A stretch of DNA of 64,000 nucleotides from Lacinutrix sp. WUR7 (GCF_016864015.1 NZ_CP045067.1:2552001-2616000); one strand, 5' to 3'. Positions 49,259 through 58,542 are shown, numbered from the stretch's first letter. A program made the numbers and translations. Notes: generated by a model not told the origin, from the letters alone.

Positions 49259-49333
49259 CGGGGTGTAGCGTAGCCCGGTTATCGCGCCACGTTTGGGACG
49301 TGGAGGCCGCAGGTTCGAATCCTGCCACCCCGA
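49259..49333 (+). tRNA. tRNA-Pro (UGG anticodon)
   Basis: 75 nt cloverleaf. Acceptor CGGGGTG pairs with CACCCCG; anticodon stem CCACG/CGTGG encloses loop TTTGGGA, anticodon TGG; T arm GCAGGTTCGAATCCTGC; discriminator A. No CCA is encoded. Confidence 0.96.
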
Positions 49334-49338
49334 CTACT

Positions 49339-49367
49339 AAAGCTCAACTTCATGTTGGGCTTTTTTT
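49339..49367 (+). terminator. Terminator of tRNA-Pro
   Basis: AAGCTCAAC-TTCAT-GTTGGGCTT followed by a T run, 6 bp after the tRNA. Confidence 0.8.
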
Positions 49368-49393
49368 ATGCATATACTTTTCTTATTTCTTTC

Positions 49394-50758
49394 TTATTTC
49401 TGGATATAAACGGTTTTAATATTTACAAATTCGTGAATACCTTCTTTAGATAATTCTCTACCATAACCAGAAGCTTTTGTTCCTCCAAAAGGTAATCTTG
49501 GATCCGATTTTACCATTTCATTAATAAAGAAAGCACCATCTGGTATGCTTGAAATAGCTTTGGTTGCTGTTTCTATATCTTCGGTAAATAACATAGTACC
49601 CAATCCAAATCTAGAATCTGTTGCTAATGCTATGGCTTCTTCTAAATCTTTCACTTTAAATATTGGTGCTACGGGACCAAAAGTTTCCTCTTTAAACACA
49701 TCCATGTTTTTAGAAACATTAGTAAGTATTGTTGGTTCAAAATAAGCTTTGTTTCTTTTGTTTCCAGTAATCACTTTGGCTCCTTTACTAATAGCATCTG
49801 CTACTTGTTTTTGTAAATCTTCGGCAAGGTCTTCTCTGGCAAGGGTTGCAATTTCTGTTTCTTCATTTAATGGATCTCCATATTTTATAGCTTTTACTTT
49901 GGCTGTAAATTGTTCTAAAAAGGCATCGTAAATATTTTCAGTAACTATAAATCGTTTGGCAGCAATACAACTTTGTCCAGCATTCTGCATTCTAGCTTTT
50001 ACCATGGTATCCATATATTTATCCAAATTGGCATCATCTAATACAATACAAGCATTGTTTCCGCCTAACTCTAATACCGCTTTCTTTAAATTTTCACCAG
50101 CAATTCTTGCAATAGTTCTTCCTGCTTTTTCACTTCCAGTTAAGGAAACCGCTTTTAGAATGTCCTCTTTTAAAATGGCTTCTATATTTTTATGATCTGT
50201 AATTAAGGTTTGAAAACAGCCTTTTGGATATCCAGCTTCCTCAAATATCTCTTGAATAGCCAAAGCACAACCACTAACGTTAGAAGCATGTTTTAAAAGC
50301 GCCGTATTTCCTGCAGTTAATGTTGGTGCCGCAAAACGAAAGACTTGCCAAAAAGGATAATTCCATGGCATTACCGATAGTATCACGCCTAAAGGATCAT
50401 AACTGATAAAGCTTTCCTGTGCATCGGTTTCAATTATTTGATCTGCTAAAAAAGCATCGGCATTAGTGGCATAAAAATCACATAGAAAAACACATTTTTT
50501 AATTTCTGCCCTGCTTTCTTTAATCGGTTTACCCATTTCTAGAGTAATGAGCTGACTTAATTCTTCAAGACGTTCTTCTAAAATATTACCTACTTCAAAT
50601 AATAGGAGTGCTCTTTTACTAACCTCTTTTGTGCTCCAATCTTTAAAAATGTTTTCAGCTAAAGTTAATTTCGAAAAGACTTCCTCTTTACTATGTAAAG
50701 GATAGCTTTTTATCGTTTCTTGGTTGTAAGGGTTCACGGATTTTATGATGTCTGACAT
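49394..50758 (-). CDS. NAD(P)-dependent succinate-semialdehyde-type aldehyde dehydrogenase
   Basis: 454 residues. Aldehyde dehydrogenase superfamily: MPWNYPFWQVFRFAAPTLTAGN, LTGSEKAGRTIA, ELGGNNACIVLDDANL (general base Glu), NAGQSCIAAKRFIV (catalytic Cys about 262), EETFGPVAPIFKV and LPFGGTKASGYGRELSKEG. The set is typical of the succinate-semialdehyde dehydrogenase (GabD/Sad) group, but the exact substrate cannot be fixed from sequence. Monocistronic by context. Confidence 0.85.
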   Translation of the reverse strand: MSDIIKSVNPYNQETIKSYPLHSKEEVFSKLTLAENIFKDWSTKEVSKRALLLFEVGNILEERLEELSQLITLEMGKPIKESRAEIKKCVFLCDFYATNADAFLADQIIETDAQESFISYDPLGVILSVMPWNYPFWQVFRFAAPTLTAGNTALLKHASNVSGCALAIQEIFEEAGYPKGCFQTLITDHKNIEAILKEDILKAVSLTGSEKAGRTIARIAGENLKKAVLELGGNNACIVLDDANLDKYMDTMVKARMQNAGQSCIAAKRFIVTENIYDAFLEQFTAKVKAIKYGDPLNEETEIATLAREDLAEDLQKQVADAISKGAKVITGNKRNKAYFEPTILTNVSKNMDVFKEETFGPVAPIFKVKDLEEAIALATDSRFGLGTMLFTEDIETATKAISSIPDGAFFINEMVKSDPRLPFGGTKASGYGRELSKEGIHEFVNIKTVYIQK

Positions 50759-50949
50759 ATTATTCGGTTTTAATTAAACGTATTACAAAATTACAGTTAA
50801 GATAAGTATAGTATTAACTTATTTGCGAAAAGTCTTAACGTTATCCTAATTCTTTTTGAGGCAAAACTTGATTCTATTGCGTCAAGGGGTGTTTTACTTC
50901 GGTAGTATCTTTACCGTAAATAAATGTTTAACAAAAAAAAAGAAAAATT

Positions 50950-51282
50950 ATGAGTAATTCAAATAGTACGTTATTAGGAATATTAGCAGGAACCGCAATT
51001 GGAGCCACCTTAGGGATTTTATTTGCACCAGATAAAGGTTCAAAAACGAGACAACGTATTTCTGACGAAGCACAAGCTGCTAAAGATAAATTAGCAGAAA
51101 CAGCAATGGAACTAAAAGAAAAGGCAGTAACAACTGCAACTTTAAAAAAGGAAACTTTAGACGAACAAGTAGAATCTATAGTGTCTAGTGCAAGCTATAA
51201 AGCCGAAGATGTAATCGCTACTTTAGAGGAAAAACTGAAGGATTTAAAAGCGAAAAATAAGAAGTTACAAAAAACGTCATAA
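50950..51282 (+). CDS. YtxH-domain protein
   Basis: 110 residues. N-terminal hydrophobic glycine/alanine-rich helix (LLGILAGTAIGATLGILFAP) followed by DKGSKTRQRISDEA and a long amphipathic coiled region; this is the classical YtxH (Gas vesicle-like/general stress) layout. First of three tightly spaced genes (next starts 3 bp after its stop) for membrane-associated proteins that are probably co-expressed. Confidence 0.85.
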   Translation: MSNSNSTLLGILAGTAIGATLGILFAPDKGSKTRQRISDEAQAAKDKLAETAMELKEKAVTTATLKKETLDEQVESIVSSASYKAEDVIATLEEKLKDLKAKNKKLQKTS

Positions 51283-51285
51283 TAG

Positions 51286-51633
51286 ATGAGCGTATTTGAA
51301 TCTTTAAATAACACGTCCGATAAGGCAACAGATCTTGGTGAAAAGTATTTAAAAACATCACAAGAGTATATCACGCTTAAGGCATTTCAGCAATTAACTT
51401 TTTCATTTAGTTTAATTGTGAAGCTTTTTGCTGTTGGCGCTTTAGTGTTTTTAGGGCTCATTTTTTTAGCCATTTCTGGAGCTATTGCAATTGGTAATGC
51501 CCTAGATAGTATAACACTGGGTTGCCTAATTGTTGCTGTCATTTTTTTGATGCTAGCCATATTAGTTTATGTTTTAAGAAAGCATATCGATCGAAAAATA
51601 ATCCAGAAAATTTCCATTAAATTTTTTAATTAA
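51286..51633 (+). CDS. Holin-superfamily-like inner membrane protein
   Basis: 115 residues. N-terminal soluble helix (DKATDLGEKYLKTSQEYITLK), two membrane helices (about 45-68 and 75-98) and a basic C-terminus; resembles the small 'phage holin family' membrane proteins that follow YtxH genes in Bacteroidota. Not a phage protein by context. The function is unknown, probably an envelope stress component. Confidence 0.65.
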   Translation: MSVFESLNNTSDKATDLGEKYLKTSQEYITLKAFQQLTFSFSLIVKLFAVGALVFLGLIFLAISGAIAIGNALDSITLGCLIVAVIFLMLAILVYVLRKHIDRKIIQKISIKFFN

Positions 51634-51638
51634 GACCT

Positions 51639-51839
51639 ATGAAAACCTATAATTCCTTTAAAGATATTGATAATGACTTGAAAAAGTTAGACCTAGAGCG
51701 ACAAATAGCTTGGGAAGAATTGAAACTAGTTAAAGAAGAATTTAAAGAAGATCTTCAGCCTTTAAATTGGGTGAATACTGCATTAAAAATTGCGGGAAAA
51801 ATGGGTGGGTATATGTTATTGAAAAAGATCATTAAATGA
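51639..51839 (+). CDS. Small DUF6327-like protein
   Basis: 66 residues, helical and charged (DIDNDLKKLDLERQIAWEELKLVKEEF), with a more hydrophobic C-terminus (IAGKMGGYMLLKKIIK). This resembles the third protein of the YtxH-holin-like trio. Starts 5 bp after the previous stop. Family name is from memory and uncertain. Confidence 0.55.
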   Translation: MKTYNSFKDIDNDLKKLDLERQIAWEELKLVKEEFKEDLQPLNWVNTALKIAGKMGGYMLLKKIIK

Positions 51840-51991
51840 TAAGCCAGCATTTGGATGTTAAGCTGTCTAAAAATCTATGAAATTTAGATCGCTTTTTAAG
51901 TTATTCCTTTTATGGTTTGAGTATGTGCTTCATTACTTTAGGTATTACTCAGGTTTATAATTTCACACTTTCTTATTCTTAAATCTAATGT

Positions 51992-53536
51992 ATGCATAGG
52001 TCAAAAATAATAATAAGTATATTCTTAATGGTTTGTATTGGGAGCTTATTCTTTCTTCAAAATAAATTCAAAAAAGAAGTAATTCAAGTATTGGATACTA
52101 AATTGCCAGAAAACATAACGCTAGAATATGCTACAATACATGCCAATGTTTTTAACGGTACAGTGAAATTGGAAAGTCTATCTGCAAAAGTACTACATGC
52201 AGATAAAAATCTAATGGCAACATTGAATGCGAATACTCTTAAGGTTGATGGATTTAGTTTATGGCAGTTTATTTTTAATAATACCATTGCAGTAGATAAT
52301 ATTGTTTTCACGCAACCCAAATTGGAATACCATAGCTATTCTGAAAAACAAAGGGAACAAAAAGATACTACTGAAAAGTCTTCATTTAATAAAATAATTA
52401 CCATACATAATTTCTCCGTTGTAAATGGCGCTTTACAAGTGAAAGATGCTAAATCAGATACGCTTGTAGCCAATGTAGATAGAATCGATTTTAATGTAAA
52501 TAATCTTCATTTCAATGCGGAAACAATACAGCAAAAAATACCGTTTAATTATCTTGATTATCAGCTTACTACGAAACAGTTTTTCATGAATTTAAGTACT
52601 TATGAAGTCTTAAAGATAGACGATTTCAGCTTAGATAATAAAGGGCTTCATCTGAAAAACATCTTCTTAGAAACCAAGTTTTCAAAAGAAGCGTTGTCTT
52701 CTAAAATTAAAGTAGAACGCGATCATGTAAATCTTCATATTCCAGAAGTAGTACTCCATAAATTAGACTTCGGGTTTCATAAAGACGTTTTTTTTGTAAC
52801 CGCAGATTCCGGAAAAATAGAACAACCCAATTTAAGTCTTTATAGAGATAAAAGAGTTGCAGATGATATACGAATCAAAAGTATGTATAGCAAAATGTTA
52901 CGCGATTTACCAATAGATTTATCCATACATAACCTAGACGTTAATAATGGTAATGTCGCTTATGCCGAAAGATTAGGTGCTACTACGCGAGCTGGAGCAA
53001 TCTTTTTTAAAACCGTAAATGCTAAGTTAACTAATCTAGGAAATACCTATAAAAAAGGAGAGAAAACCAAAATAGCTATTCGTTCTAATTTTATGGATAA
53101 AGCACCAATGCGCTTAGATATTCATTTTGATGTTACTAATAAACAGGATGCTTTTTTAGCCTCTGGAGCGTTTGAGAATTTCGATGCAGAAATAGCAAAT
53201 ACTTTTTTTGAGACAAATTTAAATGCAAAAGCAGAAGGAGAAATAGAACAGATTTACTTTACTTTTAGTGGGAATAATGCCAGCGCAAAAGGAGATTTGA
53301 AAATGAAATACGAAGCGTTTAAATTTGAAATACTAAATGATAAAAACAAGGTTAATACCTTTTTAACAACTATTGGTAATGTGTTTGTAAATGATGGTTC
53401 TAAAACAGATGAAGATGGGTACCGACATGGAGAAATAGCGGTGAATCGTAATACAACAAAATCTTTCTTTAATTATTTGTGGATTAATGTACAGAGTGGT
53501 TTAATAAGCACATTAACAGGAAAAGGAAGTAAATAA
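51992..53536 (+). CDS. AsmA/DUF748-like envelope protein
   Basis: 514 residues. One N-terminal membrane helix (IIISIFLMVCIGSLFFL), then a long repeat-rich beta structure with lines such as LEYATIHANVFNGTVKLESLSAKV and FSVVNGALQVKDAKSDTLVANVDRIDF, characteristic of AsmA-like/DUF748 proteins now linked to lipid transport between membranes. A second protein of the same design follows (53558-54640), so the two may act together. Confidence 0.65.
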   Translation: MHRSKIIISIFLMVCIGSLFFLQNKFKKEVIQVLDTKLPENITLEYATIHANVFNGTVKLESLSAKVLHADKNLMATLNANTLKVDGFSLWQFIFNNTIAVDNIVFTQPKLEYHSYSEKQREQKDTTEKSSFNKIITIHNFSVVNGALQVKDAKSDTLVANVDRIDFNVNNLHFNAETIQQKIPFNYLDYQLTTKQFFMNLSTYEVLKIDDFSLDNKGLHLKNIFLETKFSKEALSSKIKVERDHVNLHIPEVVLHKLDFGFHKDVFFVTADSGKIEQPNLSLYRDKRVADDIRIKSMYSKMLRDLPIDLSIHNLDVNNGNVAYAERLGATTRAGAIFFKTVNAKLTNLGNTYKKGEKTKIAIRSNFMDKAPMRLDIHFDVTNKQDAFLASGAFENFDAEIANTFFETNLNAKAEGEIEQIYFTFSGNNASAKGDLKMKYEAFKFEILNDKNKVNTFLTTIGNVFVNDGSKTDEDGYRHGEIAVNRNTTKSFFNYLWINVQSGLISTLTGKGSK

Positions 53537-53557
53537 AATTAAATTTTAAAGTCCCAG

Positions 53558-54640
53558 ATGAACAAACGTAAAATATTTAAAAAGAAAAGATATATCATTC
53601 CTTTTTTACTTGTGGTAACCGTATTAATTCTTAGATTAATGTTGCCATTTATTGTGAAAAACCACGTAAACAAGGTGCTTGCAGATATTCCTGGCTATTA
53701 CGGACAAGTAGAAGATATTGATATTTCTTTAGTACGCGGTGCTTATGTTATAGATAATTTGTACTTGAATAAAGGGAACGCAAGTTCTCAAGTACCTTTT
53801 TTAAACTTCCCAAAAACCGATATTTCTATAGAATGGAAATCCTTGTTTAAAGGTAAGATTGTAAGTGAAATAGTAATGACTAGTCCAGAAGTTATTTATG
53901 TGTTTGAAGATCAATCGGAAAAAGAAAATACTTCTGATATTGATGATTGGTCCAAAGCACTAACCGATCTAGTTCCCATAGATATTAATAACTTAGAGAT
54001 TCGTGACGGTAAGTTTGCGTTTGTCGAAGTTACTGCAGACCCAACCATAGACCTGCATTTAGATAAAGTACAATTGTCTATGTCTAATTTAAGAAATGTA
54101 GTTGAAAAATCGGTAAAATTACCATCTACCATTCATGCAACTGCTATTTCTGTTGGAGAAGGAAACTTTAAGTTAGATGGTAAAATGAATATTATTAAGA
54201 AAATTCCAGATATGGATATTTCTTTTTCCTTAGAAAATGCAAACGTTTCTGCTCTAAACGATTTTACAAATCACTACGCTGGTATTGATTTTAAAAAAGG
54301 AAATTTTAATGTTTTTAGTGAGGTTGCTATTGCAGACGGCTATCTAAAAGGCTATGTGAAACCCATTTTAAAAGATGCGGTATTAATAGGAAAAGAAGAT
54401 GGTTTTTTAGAAACCCTTTGGGAAGGATTTGTAGGCTTTTTTAAGTTTGTTTTAAAAAATCAAAAAGAAAATACGTTGGCGACTAAAGTACCGATTTCTG
54501 GAGATTTGAATACGGTAGATTCTAAAGTTTGGCCAACCATAACTAACATCTTTAAAAATGCATGGGTAGAAGCGTTTAAAAATGTTATTGATAATGATAT
54601 CGATTTTAAAGACGCGGAAAAAGAAGCCGTAAAAGAATAA
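53558..54640 (+). CDS. DUF748 / AsmA-like envelope protein
   Basis: 360 residues. N-terminal membrane helix (YIIPFLLVVTVLILRLMLPFI), then VEDIDISLVRGAYVIDNLYLNKGN, FLNFPKTDISIEWKSLFKGKIVSEIVMTSPEV (in parts), and a repeat of LPSTIHATAISVGEGNFKLDGKMNI. This matches the DUF748 pattern. 22 bp after the related gene at 51992-53536; probably an operon. Confidence 0.75.
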   Translation: MNKRKIFKKKRYIIPFLLVVTVLILRLMLPFIVKNHVNKVLADIPGYYGQVEDIDISLVRGAYVIDNLYLNKGNASSQVPFLNFPKTDISIEWKSLFKGKIVSEIVMTSPEVIYVFEDQSEKENTSDIDDWSKALTDLVPIDINNLEIRDGKFAFVEVTADPTIDLHLDKVQLSMSNLRNVVEKSVKLPSTIHATAISVGEGNFKLDGKMNIIKKIPDMDISFSLENANVSALNDFTNHYAGIDFKKGNFNVFSEVAIADGYLKGYVKPILKDAVLIGKEDGFLETLWEGFVGFFKFVLKNQKENTLATKVPISGDLNTVDSKVWPTITNIFKNAWVEAFKNVIDNDIDFKDAEKEAVKE

Positions 54641-54649
54641 GGTGTTGTT

Positions 54650-55687
54650 TTAAGATTCGTCTTCTTCTATAAGAACTACAAGCTGTTTCTTATATTCATT
54701 AGGAGTAATATTATATTTATTTTTAAAAATTTTAGAAAAATAACTTCTGCTCGTAAAACCAATAGAATATACTATTTGCGAAATATTTAAGTTCGTGTTA
54801 TTCATTAAATCTCTAGCTTTTTCTAGTCTAACGTGTCTAATATATTCGGTTACGGTTCTTGCAAATAAAAATTTAAAACCTTCTTGTAACTTCGCTTGCG
54901 ACAAGCCTGTTTTTTTAGATAATTCGTCTAAAGAATAATTGTCAGAAGGAGTTTTAACTATTTTTTTACCAAGTTTCTTTATTATTTTTAATTCCGTTTT
55001 TTGGAGATCAATTTCAAGAACATTCGCATTGTCGTATTTGTTATAAAACTCAATATGCATGGACAAAAGGTGGTACAATTCGCCTTCTGCTTTTAGTAGC
55101 CTAATCATGCCTTTCGTTTTAATATCTTGTAAAGCTTTCACGCGATCTGCCATTTTAAGACTAATAGGTCCGTAGTAAGCAAACTTTTTTTCATGCTCTT
55201 TATCCACAAAAATAGCATGTAATTTTTTGTTTAGCATGTGCGCAATATTAATCCTTTTGTTTAAAAACTGTTTGCGTACAATTTTAATGTTATTCAGTTC
55301 TAAATGTATTCCTTTAGGAAAGTAAAAATGATGCGATACATCACTGTCACAAGTGCCAATAAAGGAGTGAAACTGCTCTACAATAGTATATTCTTTCTGG
55401 TCACTAAATTTATGTTGAAAAGAACCATTTAAAGAATACGTAAAACGGATGGGATTAAAATTAGAAGGATCTACGATTACTTGTATTTCCTCAAAAAAGA
55501 TAAGATGATACTCTATAAAACTTACGCCCCAATCAAAGGTCATTAATCGAATATATCCTTTGGCAGAATCATTATCCAGATCCAAACGGTATTCTCCCCA
55601 TTTCTGAGTAATCTTTCCTCCAATTTGCTCTTTAAATTGCTTAATACTGTCCACAGTATTTTCAGCATTAATTTTGATAATTTTCAT
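54650..55687 (-). CDS. AraC-family transcriptional regulator
   Basis: 345 residues. C-terminal two-HTH AraC domain (about 240-340): LDELSKKTGLSQAKLQEGFKFLF, TVTEYIRHVRLEKARDLMNNTNLNISQIVYSIGFTSRSYFSKIFKNKY (in parts) and SRSYFSKIFKNKYNITPNEY. The N-terminal ~200 residues form an unknown sensor-like beta domain. Convergent with the DUF748 pair (9 bp apart) and divergent from the DUF2383 gene, which it could regulate. Confidence 0.85.
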   Translation of the reverse strand: MKIIKINAENTVDSIKQFKEQIGGKITQKWGEYRLDLDNDSAKGYIRLMTFDWGVSFIEYHLIFFEEIQVIVDPSNFNPIRFTYSLNGSFQHKFSDQKEYTIVEQFHSFIGTCDSDVSHHFYFPKGIHLELNNIKIVRKQFLNKRINIAHMLNKKLHAIFVDKEHEKKFAYYGPISLKMADRVKALQDIKTKGMIRLLKAEGELYHLLSMHIEFYNKYDNANVLEIDLQKTELKIIKKLGKKIVKTPSDNYSLDELSKKTGLSQAKLQEGFKFLFARTVTEYIRHVRLEKARDLMNNTNLNISQIVYSIGFTSRSYFSKIFKNKYNITPNEYKKQLVVLIEEDES

Positions 55688-55955
55688 TTAATGACGTAGC
55701 ATATAAAGCGTTTCGTTATTCTAAATATTAAAGTAAAGATATATTAAAATAATGAAAATAGATATACCTAGATTCTGTTAATGATTTCTTAAATCATTAA
55801 ATGAGCTAAAATCCATAGGATGTGCGTTAATACCTCTTGTACTTTAGTGTTAATTTTGGACTATAACGAACTCGGTCTTATACTGGAGATACGTTTAGAT
55901 AGTATGTGACATATATCTTAAAATAAAATGTTGCTAATCAAAAAAACATTTAGAA

Positions 55956-56405
55956 ATGAGCAATTACACAGACAAAGTAGGAAACAGATTAAATGCTTTA
56001 TTAGAGAAAAACTACGATGCCGAAAAAGGGTATAAAAAAGCAGCAGAAAACGCGAAGCATATTGGACTAAAAAACTTTTTTAATAAAAAGGCACAAGAGC
56101 GTTATGATTTTGGATATGAACTAAAAACAGAAATTAAATCTTTTGGGCAACCCACAGAAAAAGATGGTAGTCTAACCGGAAAAGCACACAGAGCTTGGAT
56201 GGATGTAAAAGCTGCCTTATCTTCAGATAATGATGAATCCATGTTAGAAGAAGCCATTAGAGGAGAAAAAGCGGCCATAGCAGAATACGAAGAGGTTCTT
56301 GGTGAAGTCGGTTTGCCTTTAAATACAAAAAACATGCTTTTTAATCAGAAAAATCACATTCAGCAAGAGCTTAATACTATTAAGAGATTAGAAGATTTAA
56401 AATAA
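55956..56405 (+). CDS. PA2169/DUF2383-type four-helix-bundle protein
   Basis: 149 residues, helical: LNALLEKNYDAEKGYKKAAENAK, LKNFFNKKAQERYDFGYELKTEI, EEAIRGEKAAIAEYEEVLGEVGLP. This fits the ferritin-like DUF2383 (PA2169) family, which lacks clear metal ligands in many members. A stress role is suggested by neighbours (YtxH, DUF1328). Followed by a terminator at 56428-56462. Confidence 0.85.
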   Translation: MSNYTDKVGNRLNALLEKNYDAEKGYKKAAENAKHIGLKNFFNKKAQERYDFGYELKTEIKSFGQPTEKDGSLTGKAHRAWMDVKAALSSDNDESMLEEAIRGEKAAIAEYEEVLGEVGLPLNTKNMLFNQKNHIQQELNTIKRLEDLK

Positions 56406-56427
56406 AAAAATGCTTCACCAATGCATT

Positions 56428-56462
56428 AAAAAAGGAAATGCTATTACGGTATTTCCTTTTTT
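56428..56462 (+). terminator. Terminator of the DUF2383 gene
   Basis: AAAAAAGGAAAT pairs with ATTTCCTTTTTT across an 11-nt loop, 22 bp after the stop. Confidence 0.8.
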
Positions 56463-56547
56463 ATTTTGTTAAAGGGAATAGCGCACCTATTTTTATCAAA
56501 GGCATTAAGAACTTTGGTTTATTATTCCTTTATTTAAAATAAAAGAT

Positions 56548-57222
56548 ATGTTTTATAAATTACGAAATACAGCTAGTTTAAAACAAATAGAGCAGGAACT
56601 TAATACACCATTTGCATATCCTAAATTATATAGGCCTATACAAGTGTTAAATGGTTTTAAAGAGGTTTCCTTACCAATTATCACCATGGAAAAGCCGAAG
56701 ATTATCGATTTTTCTATTTGGGGATTATTACCTACTGATTTTGAAGAAAACTGGGCGGTTTTTCAAAATATATCTAATACCTTAAATGTGGATATTCAGA
56801 ATATAAATGAAAAAGATCCATTTCTTTCGGAAGCTTTAAACAAAAGACGTTGCTTAATTATTGTTACCGGATTTTATACCACCTACATAAGTAACGGGAA
56901 AATTAAATCTTTTCATGTTTTTCGTAAAAATAACCTGCCTTTTTGCTTGGCTGGAATATATAATGAATTGGCCGATGGTTTTAAAACCTGCTCTGTTCTT
57001 ATAACTACAAACACAAATTCTAAAGCTAATTCTATTCCAAGCTTTTCTATAAAACAACCTTTAGTGCTTAAGAAAAAATATTTCGATTATTGGTTGGCCG
57101 AAGATAATTCGTTTTTCGATTTAAAAAGTCTTGTAAAAGATTTAGATACGTATACGTTTGAATCTGAAGTTGTAGATCAAAAAACATTAGATCTTTATGC
57201 TATTTCTAATAACCAATTTTAA
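56548..57222 (+). CDS. Degenerate SRAP (HMCES/YedK-like) protein lacking catalytic residues
   Basis: 224 residues along the SRAP layout: LIIVTGFYTTYISNGKIKSFHVF corresponds to the 'GFYEW' strand region, FCLAGIYNELADGFKTCSVLITTNTN to 'AGLWE...FTILTTEAN', and PSFSIKQPLVL to 'HDRMPVIL'. True SRAP enzymes crosslink to abasic DNA through Cys2 and use a conserved Asn/Glu/His. Here the protein starts MFYKL with no Cys2, and the His of the HxRMP motif is absent. It may bind ssDNA or abasic sites without crosslinking. Confidence 0.7.
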   Translation: MFYKLRNTASLKQIEQELNTPFAYPKLYRPIQVLNGFKEVSLPIITMEKPKIIDFSIWGLLPTDFEENWAVFQNISNTLNVDIQNINEKDPFLSEALNKRRCLIIVTGFYTTYISNGKIKSFHVFRKNNLPFCLAGIYNELADGFKTCSVLITTNTNSKANSIPSFSIKQPLVLKKKYFDYWLAEDNSFFDLKSLVKDLDTYTFESEVVDQKTLDLYAISNNQF

Positions 57223-57351
57223 GAAATACAGGAATAATTCTTAAAAGAGTTCATTTAAGATTGGATACCGTTAATCTAATTCCTAATAATGAATGACCTT
57301 TACCCTAATGCAATGAAAGACATTGTATTACTAATTTAAAACCAAAATAAT

Positions 57352-57513
57352 ATGTTACGTTACGCAATCATTTTTGTCATTTTAGCAATAATCGCCGGAA
57401 TTTTTGGTTTCGGAGGGATATCTGAAGGAGCAGCAAGTATAGCAAAAATTCTATTTTATATTTTTATAGTACTCTTTGTTGTGTCCTTAATTACAGGAAG
57501 AAAGAAAATTTAA
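57352..57513 (+). CDS. DUF1328 (YtjA-like) small membrane protein
   Basis: 53 residues, two membrane helices: [20 protein letters not shown], then [21 protein letters not shown] and a short basic tail. The AGIFGFGGI...AKILFYIF signature is diagnostic for DUF1328. Usually stress-inducible. Followed by a lipoprotein gene in the same direction. Confidence 0.9.
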   Translation: MLRYAIIFVILAIIAGIFGFGGISEGAASIAKILFYIFIVLFVVSLITGRKKI

Positions 57514-57542
57514 TAAATACTAAAACACTAAAACAAAACACG

Positions 57543-57713
57543 ATGAAAAAATTAATTTATTCAGTACTACTAATATTTACCATGTCTGCCGTTTTTACCA
57601 GTTGCAGAGAAGATAAAAAAGATAAAGTAGAAGACGCTGTCGAAGATGTAACAGACGACATTGGAGATGGTATTGAAGATGCAGGAGATGAAATAGAAGA
57701 TGCAGTAGATTAA
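57543..57713 (+). CDS. Small acidic lipoprotein
   Basis: 56 residues. Lipoprotein signal (LIYSVLLIFTMSAVFTSCRE), mature part almost only Asp/Glu/Val repeats (VEDAVEDVTDDIGDGIEDAG). 29 bp after the DUF1328 gene, with a terminator at 57757. Unknown function, probably an outer-membrane spacer or stress protein. Confidence 0.75.
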   Translation: MKKLIYSVLLIFTMSAVFTSCREDKKDKVEDAVEDVTDDIGDGIEDAGDEIEDAVD

Positions 57714-57756
57714 TGCCAAGCTTTAATAGTATTGTCAGTAGTTTTTAATAATCAAA

Positions 57757-57793
57757 GAAAGGCAGTTTAATCCACGATTTTACTGCCTTTTTT
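57757..57793 (+). terminator. Terminator after DUF1328/lipoprotein genes
   Basis: AAAGGCAGT ... TACTGCCTTT followed by T run; stem of 9 with an 18-nt loop. Confidence 0.75.
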
Positions 57794-57811
57794 ATTTAAA
57801 ATACAAGTATT

Positions 57812-58126
57812 ATGGAATATGCAAAACATGAAATAGAATATATAAACGCATTAAAAGAAAAAGGCTATACCAGTAATTTTAGGATGATAGACGGCCTTTT
57901 GGTAGAAATAAATTCTAAGGAGAAATTAAAACCAGAACAAATCTTTATAGATCAAGAAATGCGCTTTGAAGGAATGAGTAATCCGTCAGATGCCTCTATA
58001 TTATATGCTATAAAAACAGACTCTGGTTTCAAAGGAACTGTTTTGGCTAGCTATGCACCAACAGGAAATTTAGAATTAGCAGAATTTTTTAAAGAAATAC
58101 CAAAATCAAATAATAATGCGAATTAA
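57812..58126 (+). CDS. Conserved small protein of unknown function
   Basis: 104 residues, alpha+beta (HEIEYINALKEKGYTSNFRMIDGLLVEINSKEKLKPEQIFIDQEMRFEGMSNPSDASILYAI, in parts). Small proteins of this pattern are common in Flavobacteriia and often carry misleading annotations (PRPP synthetase-like); I see no catalytic motif. The stop overlaps the end of the convergent gene at 58123. Confidence 0.6.
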   Translation: MEYAKHEIEYINALKEKGYTSNFRMIDGLLVEINSKEKLKPEQIFIDQEMRFEGMSNPSDASILYAIKTDSGFKGTVLASYAPTGNLELAEFFKEIPKSNNNAN

Positions 58127-58542
58127 TCTTCATGTGGTTTTTGAGGATGTAATGCTGCAGTATCTGGTTCCATGTGTTTTAGGAAATCGGTAGGCGTTTC
58201 TAATAGATAAAATGAATTATCAACTATTAATATAGATCCTTTAAGTACTTCCGGATTCTTATGTAAAACCTTAATCCAATCTTCATTACCTAAATGGATG
58301 CCCTTTTCGGTGTAATTTTGTGTGAAATACGGATGCTTTTGATTTACCAAACTAGACAGTGGAGTATGAAGCGCTTCAGCAATCTCTATCCATTGTGTTC
58401 CTGTTAGCTTTGTTTTAGATAAATCAATAGCTAAAACATCTTTTTTTGATGCAGTAACATAGGCTAAGGTTTGTTTCCCTAAAGAACTATTAGAACTGTA
58501 ATATAATTTAATCTTATTTTTATGTTTTGATATTATTCCCAT
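58123..58542 (-). CDS. ArsC/Spx-like thioredoxin-fold protein
   Basis: 139 residues. Pattern IKLYYSSNSSLGKQTLAYVTA, LAIDLSKTKLTGTQWIEIAEAL and ILKGSILIVDNSFYLLETPTDFL match the ArsC-like family. The N-terminal CXXC/Cys of arsenate reductase is replaced (YYSSNSS), so it is probably not a classical arsenate reductase. Overlaps the convergent gene by 4 bp. Confidence 0.7.
   Translation of the reverse strand: MGIISKHKNKIKLYYSSNSSLGKQTLAYVTASKKDVLAIDLSKTKLTGTQWIEIAEALHTPLSSLVNQKHPYFTQNYTEKGIHLGNEDWIKVLHKNPEVLKGSILIVDNSFYLLETPTDFLKHMEPDTAALHPQKPHED

Noticed and set aside
51286-51633. Phage holin
   Set aside because: Only a family-level resemblance; it sits with YtxH-type stress genes and no lysis or phage genes are near.
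58123-58542. Functional arsenate reductase
   Set aside because: The N-terminal catalytic cysteine position is not a Cys, and no ars genes are nearby.
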